Part shown: in pieces, positions 1-12,890 of the stretch
Layout of the letters: the number at the start of each line of letters is the position of its first letter
Numbering within the stretch: position 1 is the stretch's first letter
Source: Callorhinus ursinus
Taxonomy: Eukaryota; Chordata; Mammalia; Carnivora; Otariidae
Length of the DNA stretch: 64,000 nt
Assembly: GCF_003265705.1 (NCBI RefSeq)
Contig: NW_020312817.1
Coordinates: 48,787,825-48,851,824 of the forward strand
Direction of reading: 5' to 3'
The notes under the pieces: generated by a model
Told to the model about the DNA's origin: nothing
Database searches by the model: none
Seen by the model: the letters and a program-made list of their open reading frames with translations, nothing else
Translations under genes and position numbers: made by a program

Positions 1-551
1 GCAAACTTGGCTTGGGGTCTGTGTACAGCCCATCAGACTTATTTGTTTGATCTTCACAATCTTAAAAAAAAAAATTGAGCCAACATTTAAAGATCAGGTG
101 ATTTCACATAAACACTCTCAGTTCTGGCTTTCTTGAAAAATCAGAATAAGAAAAATCAGGTAAGACAACAATGGTTTGCATTGCCCACAAGCTCTAATTG
201 CCTAGAACTGAGTAGCAGCTGTCCACCCCGAGTGTGTCCATCATTTATAGCTCTTTTCCTTGACATTGAGTTTCATTTGCCATTTAGCATCATGCTCGAG
301 CTGTTTTTCTTAGTAATAGAGAAATACCATATCTTGAAGGTAAAAAAAAATGAAAGGCAGGCTGAGAACTTTCTTCTCCCAAGATAAATGACAGACCACG
401 TTTATTTATGCAAGTGAAAAAATCCATATGTTTAATAAGCAAACAAGTTGGATCTGTGTCAAAAGAAGATAATTTAAGGCATCTAGCCATCCTACTAATT
501 AATGTTACCCTCATGGCCCATGTAGGTGTTGAACTTTGCAGCCCCGAATTA
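1..551. other. Unassigned non-coding sequence
   Basis: I recognise no gene or repeat family here. The open frames on either strand are under 90 codons, show no protein family and contain low-complexity translation. An A-rich run sits near 63-74. Confidence 0.5.
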
Positions 552-758
552 TTACATTCTCTGCATCAGTGATTCTCAACAAAAGAGTATAGAGGAATAT
601 CAGAATCATCAAGTGGTTTTTTCAAAATACACTTCCTTCTACATGGACAGTTCGGGGATGCATGCCCCTCTGGAGGCTTTATCTGATTGTGGAAGCTGTC
701 TAGGAGATTCTGATATAATTATCTGGTGGAGAACTCTATATCTGATCTTTAGATGAGA
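552..758 (+). mobile_element. MER5-like hAT DNA transposon fossil (probable)
   Basis: The stretch opens with a CAGTGATTCTCAAC-like end, the usual terminal inverted repeat of MER5-type non-autonomous hAT elements, and then shows the AGAATCATC and GATTCTGAT words typical of the family. It is degraded, and the right end is unclear. Confidence 0.4.
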
Positions 759-1019
759 CCTATTGAAAGGCACCCTGATATCTTTTTTCCAATTTCTCTC
801 CCCTGTCCCATCCCAAAATAAAATGCCCAATAGCCCAACAACTCAGGCATCATGCCCACCACCCACAATGGAGCTAAAGTTATGTGTGTAAATGGTGAGA
901 AGCTGCCAACAAGCCCCTTCTGACTGTGAAGTTCTTGCTTCAGATGATGTGTGTGGGTCAGAGTTGGGGTAAAACTATTTGACACCTTTGAAAATGTGTT
1001 AGGACAACTGGCTAGAAAT

Positions 1020-1605
1020 CAGGATGTCTCCAGATGAGTGGTTCACAAATTTGAGAACCTGGGGCACTTATTAAAATTATCAATGCCCGGGCCTTGCCAC
1101 TGTTCTATTTAGTACTTCTGGTGTGGGTGTTGCTCTCAGCTTAAACCAACAAACTGACCATGGCCAGAGTCCACATCCCCCACAGCAATCAGCCCCAAAC
1201 AGCCATGATCTGATCAATTAACTGCCAGCTTCCCTAATTTTTGTCCCTGCTCCCAATTTAGCACTAACTAGAGAAATCTAAATGTGTTTTCCTAACCAAA
1301 TGCATATGATATCCCACTTCCAGTTAGTTCTTCCAGCTTTCCCATGCCAACAACCTCCAATTAAGGCATGCCAGAATCCTTCCCTTTTTCACTATCACCT
1401 TCTACACTGCCCTGCCTGCCTTTGTGTTTCTGCCAAATGCCAATGATGGTGGCTGACTCACTTGCAATAGTAAGTTCTGAATAAATAGACTTTGCCTGTT
1501 CTCATTTGGGTGGTCTTTATTTTTACAGGTTCCAGGAAACAATATTTTCAGCAGGCTCTCCAGATAATTCTGCCACATACTAACATTTAAGAACCATTGC
1601 TAGAA
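1020..1605 (+). mobile_element. MER5-like hAT fossil split by an LTR-like insertion
   Basis: The left part (about 1020-1099) has GTGGTTCACAAATTTGAGAACCTGG and a CTTATTAAAATT word. The right part (about 1535-1605) ends with AAGAACCATTGCTAG, resembling the opposite terminal repeat. The intervening 430 bases look like a separate insertion. This is an inference from two degraded ends. Confidence 0.3.
1101..1528 (+). mobile_element. Possible solitary LTR
   Basis: The block starts TG and ends TTTTACA, and carries an AATAAA polyadenylation signal near 1480 about 45 bases before its end. It is followed by a U5-like CTTTGCCTGTTCTCATTTGGG stretch, which is the arrangement of an ERV LTR. No clean target-site duplication is visible, so the exact ends and the family are unknown. 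Confidence 0.35.
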
Positions 1606-1879
1606 ACCACTCTTAGGTTTCCCAAATTTTACAAGAATCACGTGCACATATGTGTGTGGGGAAAGGACACAGATTCTCATGTACCACCCCAAGCCCCAAT
1701 TGAAACAGTCTCTGGGAAGTGGGTTTGGATTTTCTTTCTTTTTTTTTTTTTAATAAGCCTCTTCCTCTAGGTGATACTTATCGTCCAGCAAAGGCATTTG
1801 GGAGCTGCTGGACTATGCTACTGTTCACAGGCTTGCACCAGGTTGGCAGAATACAAAGCACCTAGAAAGCTAATTATAA

Positions 1880-2135
1880 ATCAAAATTGGCAGGCACCAC
1901 CCCTGGAGATTCTGATGTTGTTAGTCTGGGCTCTCCCAGTGATTCTGGGAAGCAGGGCTCTACCTGTGTGATCCTCAAACAGCAGTGTGCATACAAAGTC
2001 CCTGGAGATCTTATGGAAATGCAAGTTCTGAGTCAGTGGTCTGAAGTAGGGCTGAAATTCTGCATATCTAACAAGCTCCCATATGATGTTTCTGTGGCTG
2101 GTCTGCTAATGACACTTGGAGCAGTCAATGTTGGC
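1880..2135 (+). mobile_element. MER5A-like hAT DNA transposon fossil
   Basis: Words follow the MER5A order: CCTGGAGATCTTATGGAAATGC, AGTCAGTGGTCTGAAGTAGGGC, then CATATCTAACAAGCTCCCATATGATG, and a TGGTCTGCT tail. A preceding partial repeat of the same type occupies about 1880-1965. The open reading frame of 229 codons that crosses this fossil (1887-2576) is therefore not a credible gene. Confidence 0.6.
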
Positions 2136-3535
2136 TGCACACTAAAACCAAATGGGGAAACAGCCTCGAGGGTAAGACTCGGGCACCAGGAGATCTCACC
2201 ACACAGCCAAAATCACTGGTTCATCTGCCCACTGCTTAACCACATGATGGGAGCAGTGTTTTTACAGGAATGGTACACAAGCCATCTGAGTAGAACTCTG
2301 GTGAACTTGGCCCTGACATGTCACTCACTCCTCAGCATGGCTTTGTGGCTCTTGCACTTTCCTGTGGGCCTGAGGATGCCTAGAGGCACACTGAATGCAC
2401 TGAAGAGAGCTTGTTCCATGGAATTCCTGTTGAACCACCTGTTGTCAGCTTTCAGGGACTTCCTGCTGAGGGAGAGGTGTAATGATAACCCAGAATATCT
2501 CATGTGCCCAACAGCTGGGAAAGCGAATGCTGAGAGAGAATGGTCTTCAATTACTGAGGGAATTTCCGTAAGGTAAATCTGTTTTTAACTTTGGGGTGAG
2601 TATGATTGGGTTCTACCGGTTAAGGGGGGAAAAAAAAGACACCCAAACCCCCTTGGTGGTCAGATCTGCTTATTTTTCATCTTCCTTTGCTGGGGTTTCA
2701 TGACTGATTATAAGGGTAAGAGAGATGATAGTGTTGTTGATGAGAAGGCAGATTTGGATGGGTTATAATTACAATTTACCCTTCACCAGATGGCTTCATC
2801 CTGTTGCCAGGCATTTGATGAGCTATTTCATGAAGACTATGTGAGATGGGTTAATGCCTGAAAGCCTGTGGATTTGAGTGGACCAATGTGAAGGTCCTTA
2901 ACAGATCCTTAGATGCTTGACTCGTTTTTGCTTAGCAGATAAATAACCTGGTGCATAATAAAATCTAAGAGAGCTATTCCAGAAGAAAACTACTCATACT
3001 CAAGGACTATGTGGGTTTCAAGCAAGCAAGGATGACAGCAGATAGCAAATTTGTAATAACAGACCTGGAACCATTTTATCATGAGGTCATGGACACAAGT
3101 TTTTAAAAACCATCTATCCAAAATGCATCATAATAAATCAATCATAAAATTCTCCTGGCTGATAAACATGTCAATCTGCCTATGCTCTGTAATTATCCAT
3201 AGCAAAACATCCTCTGTATAATGAATGGCTGTTGTTTTCAACCATGTCTTAATATATAAACAAAAGGTATTCCTAAGAAATATTCAGACATCTAAAGCCT
3301 GGGTCATGTTAGTGACAGAGGCTCTATGGTGAGTGAGCCCAGAGGTTCTTTGTAATTACCATGATGCATGGCCTTAATGCCCAGGCAGAGGTTTTCAGGT
3401 TAGCTGGGGGAGGCAGAAGAATGCCCATGGGAAAAAAATTCTTCATCTACGGACGAATGCGCATCTGGTTTCAGAGGAACAAGATAGCTCTCAATAATTC
3501 TGATAGGCAGTGGTGGGCCTAGTGGACATGCATCA
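2136..3535. other. Unassigned non-coding sequence
   Basis: No repeat family or gene is recognised. The composition is ordinary and there are short T/A-rich motifs. The end of a 229-codon open frame (to 2576) lies here, but it has no family resemblance. Confidence 0.5.
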
Positions 3536-3537
3536 CA

Positions 3538-3660
3538 GATATATATACACACACACATACATATACACACATTTACAATATTATAATATCATATATTATA
3601 TTATGATATAATATATAATAATATATGTAACTTATACATTTATAACATATATATAATATA
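3538..3660. repeat. AT/AC-rich microsatellite
   Basis: Runs of TATA, ACACAC and ATATAT dinucleotides form an imperfect, very AT-rich simple repeat. Confidence 0.8.
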
Positions 3661-5060
3661 CCATTCACTTTTACTTTAACAACGAATTTAATGTTTTTGG
3701 AACAGAGAGGTCTCAAAGATAAAATGGATACTAGCAGATGGTGATAGAGACACTCCAGACCAACCAAAGAAAACAAATTTTAAATGAAAGTCTTGCATTA
3801 TCACATAGTAGTAGATCTGTCTTATCTCACCATTATATTTTAATACCCTAGGAGATATAGAACAAGGGAAAAACCTAGCAAAGACACTGAATATAGAGAT
3901 AAGAAAAACAGTCTGGGGAATTTCTAACGACTGCCTTATCAGTGGGTATTAGATTGAGAAACACACTACTGGACTGCGCATACCTTGCCCTACCTCATCC
4001 CCACCATCTGCCCCTATGGGCAGATACTCAAGGAGCCCAACACCATCCCCGTGATGGGAACTTCCTTTTGAGCGGTTGGGCCTGCTGTTCCCCTGTACCC
4101 ACCACACAACAGCATGTCTCTTTCCATTCAGACCCAACTTTGAGAAAAGGCACAGATGTGAGTGAGAAATGGCTGGGCCACACTGTGTTCTGCGATATGT
4201 GGTCACCCTAGGAAAAGCCTGGGAACTGTGAAGGCTCGGGTACCACATATATAAACATGAGAGCTGCAGATTAGAGCTGACTCCCTTTTACCTTCAGAGA
4301 ACAGATGAGAAGGCTCATCTCAGTCCAGCAACTCCTTCAGGAGATTTCTGGCCAAGCCCAAGAACTTGGGGCAGGAGCAGTCAGAATTGCCTTTAAGTCC
4401 AAGTTGGAAAAGGGGAGCTGGCTAGGTACTCTCACCTCTTAAAAGTCTGTGGATAGATATCAGGCCTGGATAGCTCCTCTCTAAAGTTTCAGTTAACTAA
4501 AAAATAATAATATAATAAAATTTACAAACAAAGGCCCTAAGGAAAAAGTCAAGTAAAGCACATTATTTGAAGACTCAGAAAGAGTATATATTTGCAAATT
4601 AGTTGCTATAGGAAGCAGAATTAAAAAAAATAAAAGACACCTGTTGGAGTGCTCATTGACAAACCGAAAGCTCTCAGGGGTCAGAACACTGTGCTCCATC
4701 TCTTAACATCATGTCGATCTAACACTCTATGGGAACCCAGCGGCCCCTGCTGGGCTCCTGTAAGTAGACCTGTCTCCCCCAGAGACCGGCAGACAGAAGG
4801 CAGTGGCCAGCAGAGAAATCAGATGCAGCTGTGGGAAGCGAGGAACAGTAAAAGCAAAGGGAGGGAGGCCGAGGTGTTAATCCAGGAAGCAATTTCTTTT
4901 CTTATCTCCTCACACTTGTCATACTTTTTGATACATTTCTATTGACCTTGGACCACATAGAATATTAAACTTCCTGAATTTATTTTTGAATGGTTTTGTA
5001 TCCGGAGATTCCTTATTCTACTACATCGGTATGAAGCGTAGCATTTCCTCAACCCTTCTT
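3661..5060. other. Unassigned non-coding sequence
   Basis: No gene is supported. Overlapping open frames near 3942-4250 on both strands are under 100 codons and show no family signature. No repeat is confidently recognised. Confidence 0.5.
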
Positions 5061-5074
5061 TTCTTAAGGATAGA

Positions 5075-5273
5075 TTTTTTTTTTTAAGATTTTATTTATT
5101 TATTTGACAGAGAGAGACACAGTGAGAGAGGGAACACAAGCAGGGGCAGAGGGAGAGGGAGAAGCAGGCTTCCCGCTGAGCAGGGAGCCCGATGTGGGGC
5201 TCGATCCCAGGACTCTGGGATCATGACCTGAGCCGAAGGCAGATGCTTAACGACTGAGCCACCCATGCGCCCC
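5075..5273 (-). mobile_element. Can-SINE (tRNA-Lys SINE), full length
   Basis: Read on the minus strand it has the full carnivore SINE layout: a GTGGCTCAG-type A-box head, a GATCGAGCCCC B-box region, a CT-rich segment, and an (AAATA)n plus A tail that appears here as T-rich sequence at the left. An imperfect duplication of AAGGATAGATTT flanks it (about 5066 and 5278), which supports L1-driven insertion. Confidence 0.95.
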
Positions 5274-5349
5274 ACTTAGGGATAGATTTAACAATAAATT
5301 AACACAGTCTTTTCTGGCATTGAGGTTGAGACAATAGTATTACTGTTTC

Positions 5350-5570
5350 TTTATGATTTAAGCATTGCACTAGCTTTTTAAAATAAGGATTCCCATATAG
5401 GTCTCATAACAACCCACAAGTAGGTGTAAAATCCCTACTTTGTGGCTTGGGCAACTGGCTCCCAGGAGGGTTATGTAACTTGCTCAAGGTCACATGGAGA
5501 AGTCAGAATTTGAACTGAGGTCTACTTTACTCTAAAGCCCTTTCTGCCATAACCATGCTCTCTCGAAACA
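5350..5570 (-). mobile_element. MIR SINE fossil
   Basis: Antisense MIR words are visible: TCTCATAACAACCC, TATGTAACTTGCTCAAGGTCACA and AGTCAGAATTTGAACTGAGG, in the correct order for a mammalian-wide MIR core and tRNA-related end. Confidence 0.75.
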
Positions 5571-6281
5571 ACACACTGCCAAGAGTCGATGGTTTTTCTC
5601 TACAGCTTCCCTATCTTCTGGTTAAATTGGTCTGTTAGGCAGAATTACAGTTCTCAGTTATTTCCCCTAATGGCTCCCTTTTCTAACTCCCCTGGGTCAC
5701 TTTGCTGTGCCTATCTGAGCCTGGACTCTGAAATTTACTTTTCCCTTGGCACACATTCTCTCTTTGAGCTAGTAACAATTGGCTGGCGATTGTCAGCCAA
5801 TTATTAGCTAATTACTACCTAGCAATTCACTAGGTAAAGAGAGGAAGAACTTTAGGTAATATTAAGGAAAGAATAATTTGCCCCTACTTTTCAGTCTCTG
5901 TCTCAAAAGAAACTTAAAAAAAAAAAAAATCATTACCCAAACCAGTATTACTCACCTTGATAAGTCACCTCATTTACTAGATGTGATTTCAAATGATTTT
6001 CTAAGAAAATCAAATCTACTTTCAAAGGGCAAAAATTTGGCATAATTCAGATATTCAAAAGAATGAGCTGTAGGTTCTGAAGGCAATGCAAAGTCAGTCC
6101 AAAAATAAAGTCTGAGATGGTTGGAATAAATATGTTTTTCAGAGTGAGCACTTTGAAAGTGAACATTCTTTTGCATACAGGTTTTCTGTATGTTATTAAA
6201 AACTTGGAGTCATTTTCTTTCCAATAAATACTGTTTTATGCCTAAGTTAGACAGAGTTGGCTTATGTTACTTACAATTGAA
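5571..6281. other. Unassigned non-coding sequence
   Basis: No gene or repeat family is recognised. There is an A-run near 5916-5929. Confidence 0.5.
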
Positions 6282-6292
6282 AATACTAATTA

Positions 6293-6461
6293 AGCATCTG
6301 CCTTCGACTCAGGTCATGATCCCAGGGTCCTGGGATCGAGCCCCGCATCGGCCTCCCTGCTCCGTGGGAAGCCTGCTTCTCCCTCTCCCATTCCCCCTGC
6401 TTGTGTTCCCTCTCTCACTGTGTCTCTCTCTGTCAAATAAATAAATAAAATCTTTAAAAAG
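6293..6461 (+). mobile_element. Can-SINE, 5'-truncated
   Basis: The element lacks the first 30 or so bases of the head and starts at AGCATCTGCCTTCGACTCAGG. It continues through the CT-rich region to (AAATA)n AAATCTTTAAAAA. The target-site duplication AATACTAATTAA appears at 6282-6293 and again at 6462-6473, so the truncation happened during insertion. Confidence 0.95.
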
Positions 6462-6473
6462 AATACTAATTAA

Positions 6474-8640
6474 TACAAAATTTCAAACCTAAAGTGAGGT
6501 GTTCAAATAATAGAACTTGAAGGATGATCTTAAATATAAAACTTGGTTTACTTGAGGTATGGAAGGAAGCCTGCACTATGGTTCATTCTGTCCTGATTCA
6601 GACCCATTTAATGCATTACAGGAAAAAAAAAAAAGGTTAGACTGTTAACTATTTATTGGGATTGAGATCATATACCTCACATGGAACTTCAGGGGACCTA
6701 GCAAAACATGTCAGATTATTCAAGGATATTGGTTATTTCTTGCGGCTTTCAGCAAGGGTGATGCTCAAAATATGGTTAACAACTGGTACATCCCCAGGGC
6801 TCCCCAGTCAGAATGGATGCCAGGTATGGAGCTAGACCCTGACACTCTGCTGGGCCCCATGCTGACCCTTTAGTTGGTTGTGGTGTCCTCTACCATGCCC
6901 TGGGGAGGAGCCAGGGCACCAGGGAAGGGAGGAGGGTAGTGAAAGGACTGGAAAGAGGCATAAGGCTGTAGCTGTTTCAGTTTTGGTCCTACAGTGAACT
7001 GGTTAAATATCACTCTGGCTTTCAGGAAGAAATAAGGTCTTGTCCAAGTTGACCCATGTGATAGAAGCAGAGAGAGAGCCGAATGCAGCTGACCTTGCTC
7101 CTGTGACCTGTAATCCAGGACTTATGAGGGTGAGTTGAATTCTCAGTGTGAATAAAAGCAGAGTGATGATGGAAACAGTGAACATGAAGGAGAGCCCAGG
7201 ATTGTCCTCACAAATGGGAGAATCTGCTCCCTGGTCCTTCTCCCACCGCAAAGGGCTCCTCTGTGCTTTTCCTTTGTGCTACCTGATGCAAGACTGGAAT
7301 CTGGCTGCTCTGCAGAAAAGAGGGAACTTAACCCCAAGCCCCTAAAAGTGTCCTACTGTGCATGTTATGCCTATCAGAAGTGATCATTTTCCCACCGTTA
7401 AATACTCGCCAGTGGGTTACACGCTGGGATGGGAAAGAGCTGGCTCTGCCTTCCTGTCTGGCTTTTGCTTTAGTCTGTGCCATGCCAGTGCAGGATGAAG
7501 TTTGGTCGAGTGCTCAGAGCCCCCAGGCCTGTTGCAAAGAGATGGAAACTGCAAGGGAATGAAGTATGGCCCAGAGTTAAGGATCATGATTTTTAAATTT
7601 GTTGCTTTGGCTATAAATTTCCCCAGGAATTGAACAGACTGGCAGCTGAATAGGGTTTTAAGGAAGTTTAATGAAGAAAACCTAGCTTAGAAAAAAGCCT
7701 ATGATACTGAACTCCTAAAACAATTCTCAGTCTCCAAAATCACCAGGAAGGGAATGCTCAAAGCAGCTCCCTGAAGAGGAGTCATCCCTGCATACTTCTT
7801 AGCCATGGTCCTGGAGGTCAAACAGATATAGGGAATCTCACCAGGAAGAGACTCAGGAAGCCACACTGGCCAAACAGGCACAGAAGCAGAGGGCAGGCTA
7901 TGGACCAGGATGGTGAGTCTCATGCATTTTCAGCTTCCCCATTTATAGATGGGAGCTTCTATTGTGGTTTTCCTGCTTTTCCTCTACTACTGATTATTTG
8001 GCATGTTGGGGGTGCTTAAATTTATTAATTGGTTATAAATTGACAGACTAAAAGAAGCCATAACCAGATTATACCCATCACCCAGGGGTCCTGGTCTTGA
8101 ACCTAGATTGGATATGATTTGGGTGATCTTCCTTTCAGAGGATGGTAGTGATTTCACACGGGACAGTTGTGTTACACTGGGAATTCTGGAATTGTAAGTA
8201 TTGGAATAGAGGTTAGTGTAATCCCTGGGCAGCCACAAGGCGGAATGTCATAGACTGTGGTAGTTGTATTTATCAGCCCAGCAAACTTTCCTTCCTCCTT
8301 TATGTATTAAGAGCTTCTGCTCTGCTGGCTAACAAAGTGACCAGTGAGACGTCGGTCCTTGATTGCCCCAGTCCAGTGTGGCTGTGCTGTCCTGTCTTAC
8401 CACTCCTGCCCCAGGCCTGGCCAATCATGAGCCTCCCTTGCCCTGTGAAGTGATTTATTCTGGTGTGGTCACATGACCCAAGCAAACACGGAGAGAAATA
8501 AACTTTCCCTGCTGACGGTGGTTTGCTGACCCTGGTCCCCTCCACATGGAGAAGAAATAAGAACTGGACAATGACAATACTAGTGATGCTGAACACCCAG
8601 TGTTATATCATTAGTCCCCGGTTCTTAGTTTTCATAGCTT
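6474..8640. other. Unassigned non-coding sequence
   Basis: Several short open frames overlap in all directions with no family resemblance. I recognise no repeats with confidence. The part around 8390-8540 (GGCCAATCATGAGCC and AGAGAAATAAACTTTCC) may be an old MER or LTR remnant. Confidence 0.45.
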
Positions 8641-8664
8641 TTCCAAAGTTTTTGTGAGCTACCT

Positions 8665-8765
8665 CTGTATCTTTCTTTATATATATATTCTATGTATTTG
8701 AATATCCATAATTATACATCTTTTATACATATAATTCTCTATATAATAATATAATATATAGGAGG
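8665..8765. repeat. AT-rich low-complexity tract
   Basis: Successive TATATATA, ATAATTATA and ATATAATATATA blocks make a nearly pure A/T tract. Confidence 0.7.
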
Positions 8766-9084
8766 TTAGTTTCCTTCATTTGCAACCAAAAAGTACCATG
8801 TAATGTAAACTTGAATTCTATAACTAGCAATAGAATGATCAAAATGACCCCCAAAATGTGCAACCCTCCTATAACATATATTATTTAAATAAATCTGCCA
8901 TTATGTCTAGAGAGTTATACACAGAATGCCATGAGAGAGTAAAAGCTGCTATAATGCAGGTGACATTTCTATATGTCAAAAGTAAGAAAATATTTTAGAA
9001 TTTATTTAGCAATTTATTCAAAGCACTTTCACACCTCAATTAATTTTCACCAAAAAAGGAATATAATACAAGTCAGCTAGTGAT
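8766..9084. other. Unassigned AT-rich sequence
   Basis: No gene or repeat family is recognised in this AT-rich stretch. Confidence 0.5.
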
Positions 9085-9300
9085 AGTAATAGCAATTATT
9101 TATTAAGCACTTACTAAGTGGTAGGTGTTACTAGACACTGCATTGTAAGGGTTTGGGTTCTAGTTTACAAATGGGGAACTGAGGTTCAGAGAGGTTCAGT
9201 AATTTTACCAATTCACAGTCAGTGGGTGGCAGGGCGAGGTCTGAAGTCCACATTGGATGCTTCTAAAATTTGTGTGCTTTACCCCATACTGCATGGCATT
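9085..9300 (-). mobile_element. MIR SINE fossil
   Basis: It runs TTATTAAGCACTTACTAAGTG, then AATGGGGAACTGAGGTTCAGAGAGGTT, then CACAGTCAGTGGGTGGCAGGGC. This is the antisense order of MIR from its LINE-like tail to its tRNA-related head. Confidence 0.8.
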
Positions 9301-12094
9301 TCTTCTCTACATACTAGGATCCCATCTTTCCAATAAGAAGCCAGAGTAACTACTTGACCTATTTGACCCGGTACCTTAGAAATGGAGTGGTCTGGAAAGA
9401 GAAGGCGGCTGAGACAGAATGCAGGACAGAAGAAGTTATCGCATGTTGTCAGGTAATGTTCATTGATCCCTACAGTGGGGCAGCTTTTCAGTTTGCAAAG
9501 CTTTTCTGTGTTGCCTCAGTACAAAGGCATCTGAGAACAGATTGTGAACAGCAAAGAGAATTTTCTCTAGAAATCAGGAAGAAGGAAAACTAAAGAGTGG
9601 TGAGGGCCAGGAAGGGGGTAGTGCATAATCACAAGCAGGTGCTGTCTATGAGCAGCAGCTTTCTGGGGCAAGAGTGGCAGGACAGAACAGCATAGCCACG
9701 TTGGACTGGGGCAATCAAGGCCAGATGCCTCCCGTCATTAGTGGGAGCACTGCATTGATTGGTGCTGCCAAATGCTCACAGGGCCTGGAGGACCACCCGT
9801 GAGGCCTGCTGGCTGCTACTGATTATCTGCTGAGTGGTCTTCCCTGCTGCAGAGCGAAGGAAGGCTGCAGGGAGGCTGAGGGAGGAAGGCAGCTTTCCCC
9901 TTCCACCCACGGCAGGCACAGCAGCCTTTAACCAGAAATACAAATGCCTTAGACTTAGGGGAGCTGCAAATTCTTTGCTAATTTCCTTACTTGCACTGCT
10001 CTGCTCTGTTCTTGCTCAAAACTAATCTGAGAAGTAACATATACTTTTATTTACATATTTTCCAGCCTGATCACACCCCAAAGGCTAAGGAAATCAAGGA
10101 CCCAAGATAAAGAGGCTTCTTCCTTTCTTCTGGATTATATCCAGAGTGTTATTAAGAAACTTGGCATCTCTGCCAAATCTTGCTTTTAGAAACAAGATGC
10201 ACTTTGGCTAATTATTTTTACCTAATGAAAAATGTCTGCTTGAACTGGACTCATTTCCCCCCGGGGTTCTGGTCTCTCTAGGAAATAAAGGAAAACCTGA
10301 CATTTTTTTTCCTTGCACAGGCTGGAGACATATTTATTTTGCAGTTGACACAAAAGGATCCTTTGTGACATCCTTGCTTGAGGGCACATTTCCAACTCTA
10401 ACCATGTTATTAGCCATACCCTTTGGAGAATTAGTAACACATAGCTGGGAAGGGAATAAAAACACTGATTCAATAATTTGAGCTCAGGAAACATGACTGA
10501 GTCAGAAATAAGAAGGAATGTGCAATGTCAGGCTCTGAACAAGATTAGGGAGAGAAACTGGTAAGCCAGAGGGAAATCACACTCTGTCAGACCCAACCAA
10601 CTATCTCATGTCCCTGCTGTAGCCTCTGATGTCAGCACTGAGCCCCAAGAAATGAGTGGCTTTAATGAATAGTGGTGAATCGGTTCAGTTAAAGAATCCA
10701 GTGGCCTCGACTTCTAGTTCAAAATGGCAGTGAACAGCAGTTTCTTTATGACTCTTTCAAACTTTGCATTAAAAGACCCAAGAAGGAAACTTAGAGAAAT
10801 ACACAACGCCAGAAAATTCAAAGCAAGAGGCAGATTAGTGCCAGAATCTTGGAGGAATTTTTACAAATTACAAGGCAAATTACAAGGCAAATTACAATAA
10901 ATTACTTTTGAAAACAAAGCAAAAACAAGGACTTCATTTCATCATACAGACACATCCTGAAGAGAGATAAGCAGACGCTCTGTACCATGCCTGCTACCTA
11001 TCTTGGCTTGCAGAACCAGAGTCTGGAACTCATGGATAGTGGATTTTGAGGTAGCTTGAGCACTCTTCTCGTTTCCACCCTTCACCCTCCCATCATGGTA
11101 CTCAACTTTCCATAATCAGCAACTACTAGAAAATGAGTAAGCACAAATGTGGGTGGTATTGGTTGGCCCAAAGAATTCCGGGAGACACAGCCCCATTTGT
11201 ACAGCACCTTGTAACAGATGGGCTCACCCATGAGTCTAGGGTGCCAGGGACCTAGGTGGAAATTGAAGATACCACTTTGGTCCAGTAGAGGCTACTCTAG
11301 TGATAATAGGTCACTTTTTAATTGAGATTTAAAAATGTATTAACATAGGGGATGTAGTATTTTCTTCTGTGTGTGGTGTATGTGTTATATTTCTCAAGTT
11401 TTACTAGCAGAAATTTTCCTATCTTAATACAATGAATTAAGTAGCTTTCATCTTAGTATATGTTTCAGGATATTTTATATATAGCATGGGAATTGCCTGT
11501 TCCTTGAAAGGGTTGAAAGGATAAGAGAATACAAAAATGCTCAACATTTTTTGGATATGGTTCTCAAATTTTAAATATTTCTTCTATCATTATTACTCAT
11601 GCAATTTAAGTTTCTACTACTTCTTAGCTGATTATTATAATTTACACTTAAATATTATGATTCATCAAGATTTTTAAATTTTATTAGTGTAGACTTGGTA
11701 CACAATGTGCCCTGCCTTACTGAATTGTTTAGGAATGGTTCTTTGATTAATAGGCCCCTCAATGCTGACACGTGTCTCCAATAAATATCCATTTGGTCCA
11801 AATTAGTGTGAGGAAGAATCGGGATCTGGATCAGGATCTTACATTCAAAGATACCTGCTGTCTTGAAATCCACTTGGTGTAAATCTAGAGTCAGGTGGAC
11901 TGTTACTTTCAGTTAAATAGGCAGCCAGAAAACTCCTTGCTTTTTACTGAAAGTTAATTCTTTAGGGTTTCCCAGTTCCTTGTCACTTCCAGGTGTTGGT
12001 TTTTTTTAGCACTACTTAGCCTGGACATTTATGTGTGAAGTGGCCCCACTAAATAGAGGGTAAGTTCTGAGACAACCAGAGGGGAGGCGGTGAA
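9301..12094. other. Unassigned non-coding sequence
   Basis: No gene is supported; open frames are under 95 codons and family-free. A small tandem repeat of a 12-base unit AAATTACAAGGC (two full copies and a partial third) lies at 10865-10896. The sequence around 10700-10850 faintly recalls an old L1 5' region but is not assignable. Confidence 0.45.
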
Positions 12095-12362
12095 GTCTCC
12101 CCTGTCATCTCCCCAGTCTCTAAATATCCAAGTGTCCCAGGCTTCAGTGCTCTCTCTGTTTCCTATTTACCCTCACTCCATAGGTGATCTCATTCAGATC
12201 CATGGCTTAAATGCCATTTATACATCAATGATTCTCAAATTTTTACCTCTCTCCCTTACACTCATACCTCTTATGCCCAACTACTTTCTTGACCTCTTCA
12301 CTTTGATATATAATAGATATCTCAAAATATGTCCAAAACTGAACCCCCTTTTCCAGTTTTAT

Positions 12363-12682
12363 TAGGGCACTGGACTCTTGTGCAGTTGAAAATCCATACA
12401 TGACTTTTGACTCCTCCAAAACTTAACTACTAATAGCCTACTGTTGACTGGAAGTCTCACCAATAACATAAATAGTTAATAATTAGCACATATTTTGTAT
12501 ATTATATGTGTTATATACTGTATTCTTACAAGAAAGTAAGCTAGAGGAATGAAAATGTTATTGAGAAAAATCATAAGGAAGAGAAAATAGACTTACAGTA
12601 CTGTACCATACTTATATAAAAAAAGCCCACATATAAGTGGACCTGCGCAGTTCAAACCCATATTGTTCAAGAGTCAACTGTA
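12363..12682 (-). mobile_element. Tigger-type (TcMar) MITE inside L2
   Basis: The right end reads TTGTTCAAGAGTCAACTG followed by TA, the terminal repeat and TA target of a pogo/Tigger-derived non-autonomous element. The interior has the family words CCTACTGTTGACTGGAAG, TATTCTTACAAGAAAGTAAGCTAGAG and AAGTGGACCTGCGCAGTTCAAACCC. The left end is decayed. The exact subfamily name is not certain. Confidence 0.65.
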
Positions 12683-12745
12683 GATACAAAGAGAGAGGGA
12701 GAGAGAGAGAAAGAGAGAAGGAAAAGAAAAAAAAAGTGTTTTTTT
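12682..12745. repeat. GA-rich simple repeat
   Basis: A run of GAGAGAGGGAGAGAGAG-type sequence and A-rich runs follows the Tigger-type end. Confidence 0.7.
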
Positions 12746-12749
12746 TTTC

Positions 12750-12890
12750 CTTGTGATGAGAACTCTTAGGATTTACTCTCTTAACTTTTATATGCACCTT
12801 CAGCAATGTTGATGATAGTCACCATGTTGTACATTACACCCTAGTACTTATTTCTGTTAGAACTGGAAGTTTTTGCCTTTTGACCATCTT
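12750..12890 (+). mobile_element. Old L1 3'-end fragment
   Basis: It has GATGAGAACTCTTAGGATTTACTCTC, GTCACCATGTTGTACATTACA and AACTGGAAGTTTTTGCCTTTTGACC, words of old (L1M-type) LINE 3' regions. Confidence 0.55.

Noticed and set aside
1887..2576. 229-codon open frame on the + strand
   Set aside because: Its first part translates a MER5-like transposon fossil, it has no recognisable domain, and the base composition and context are those of non-coding DNA.
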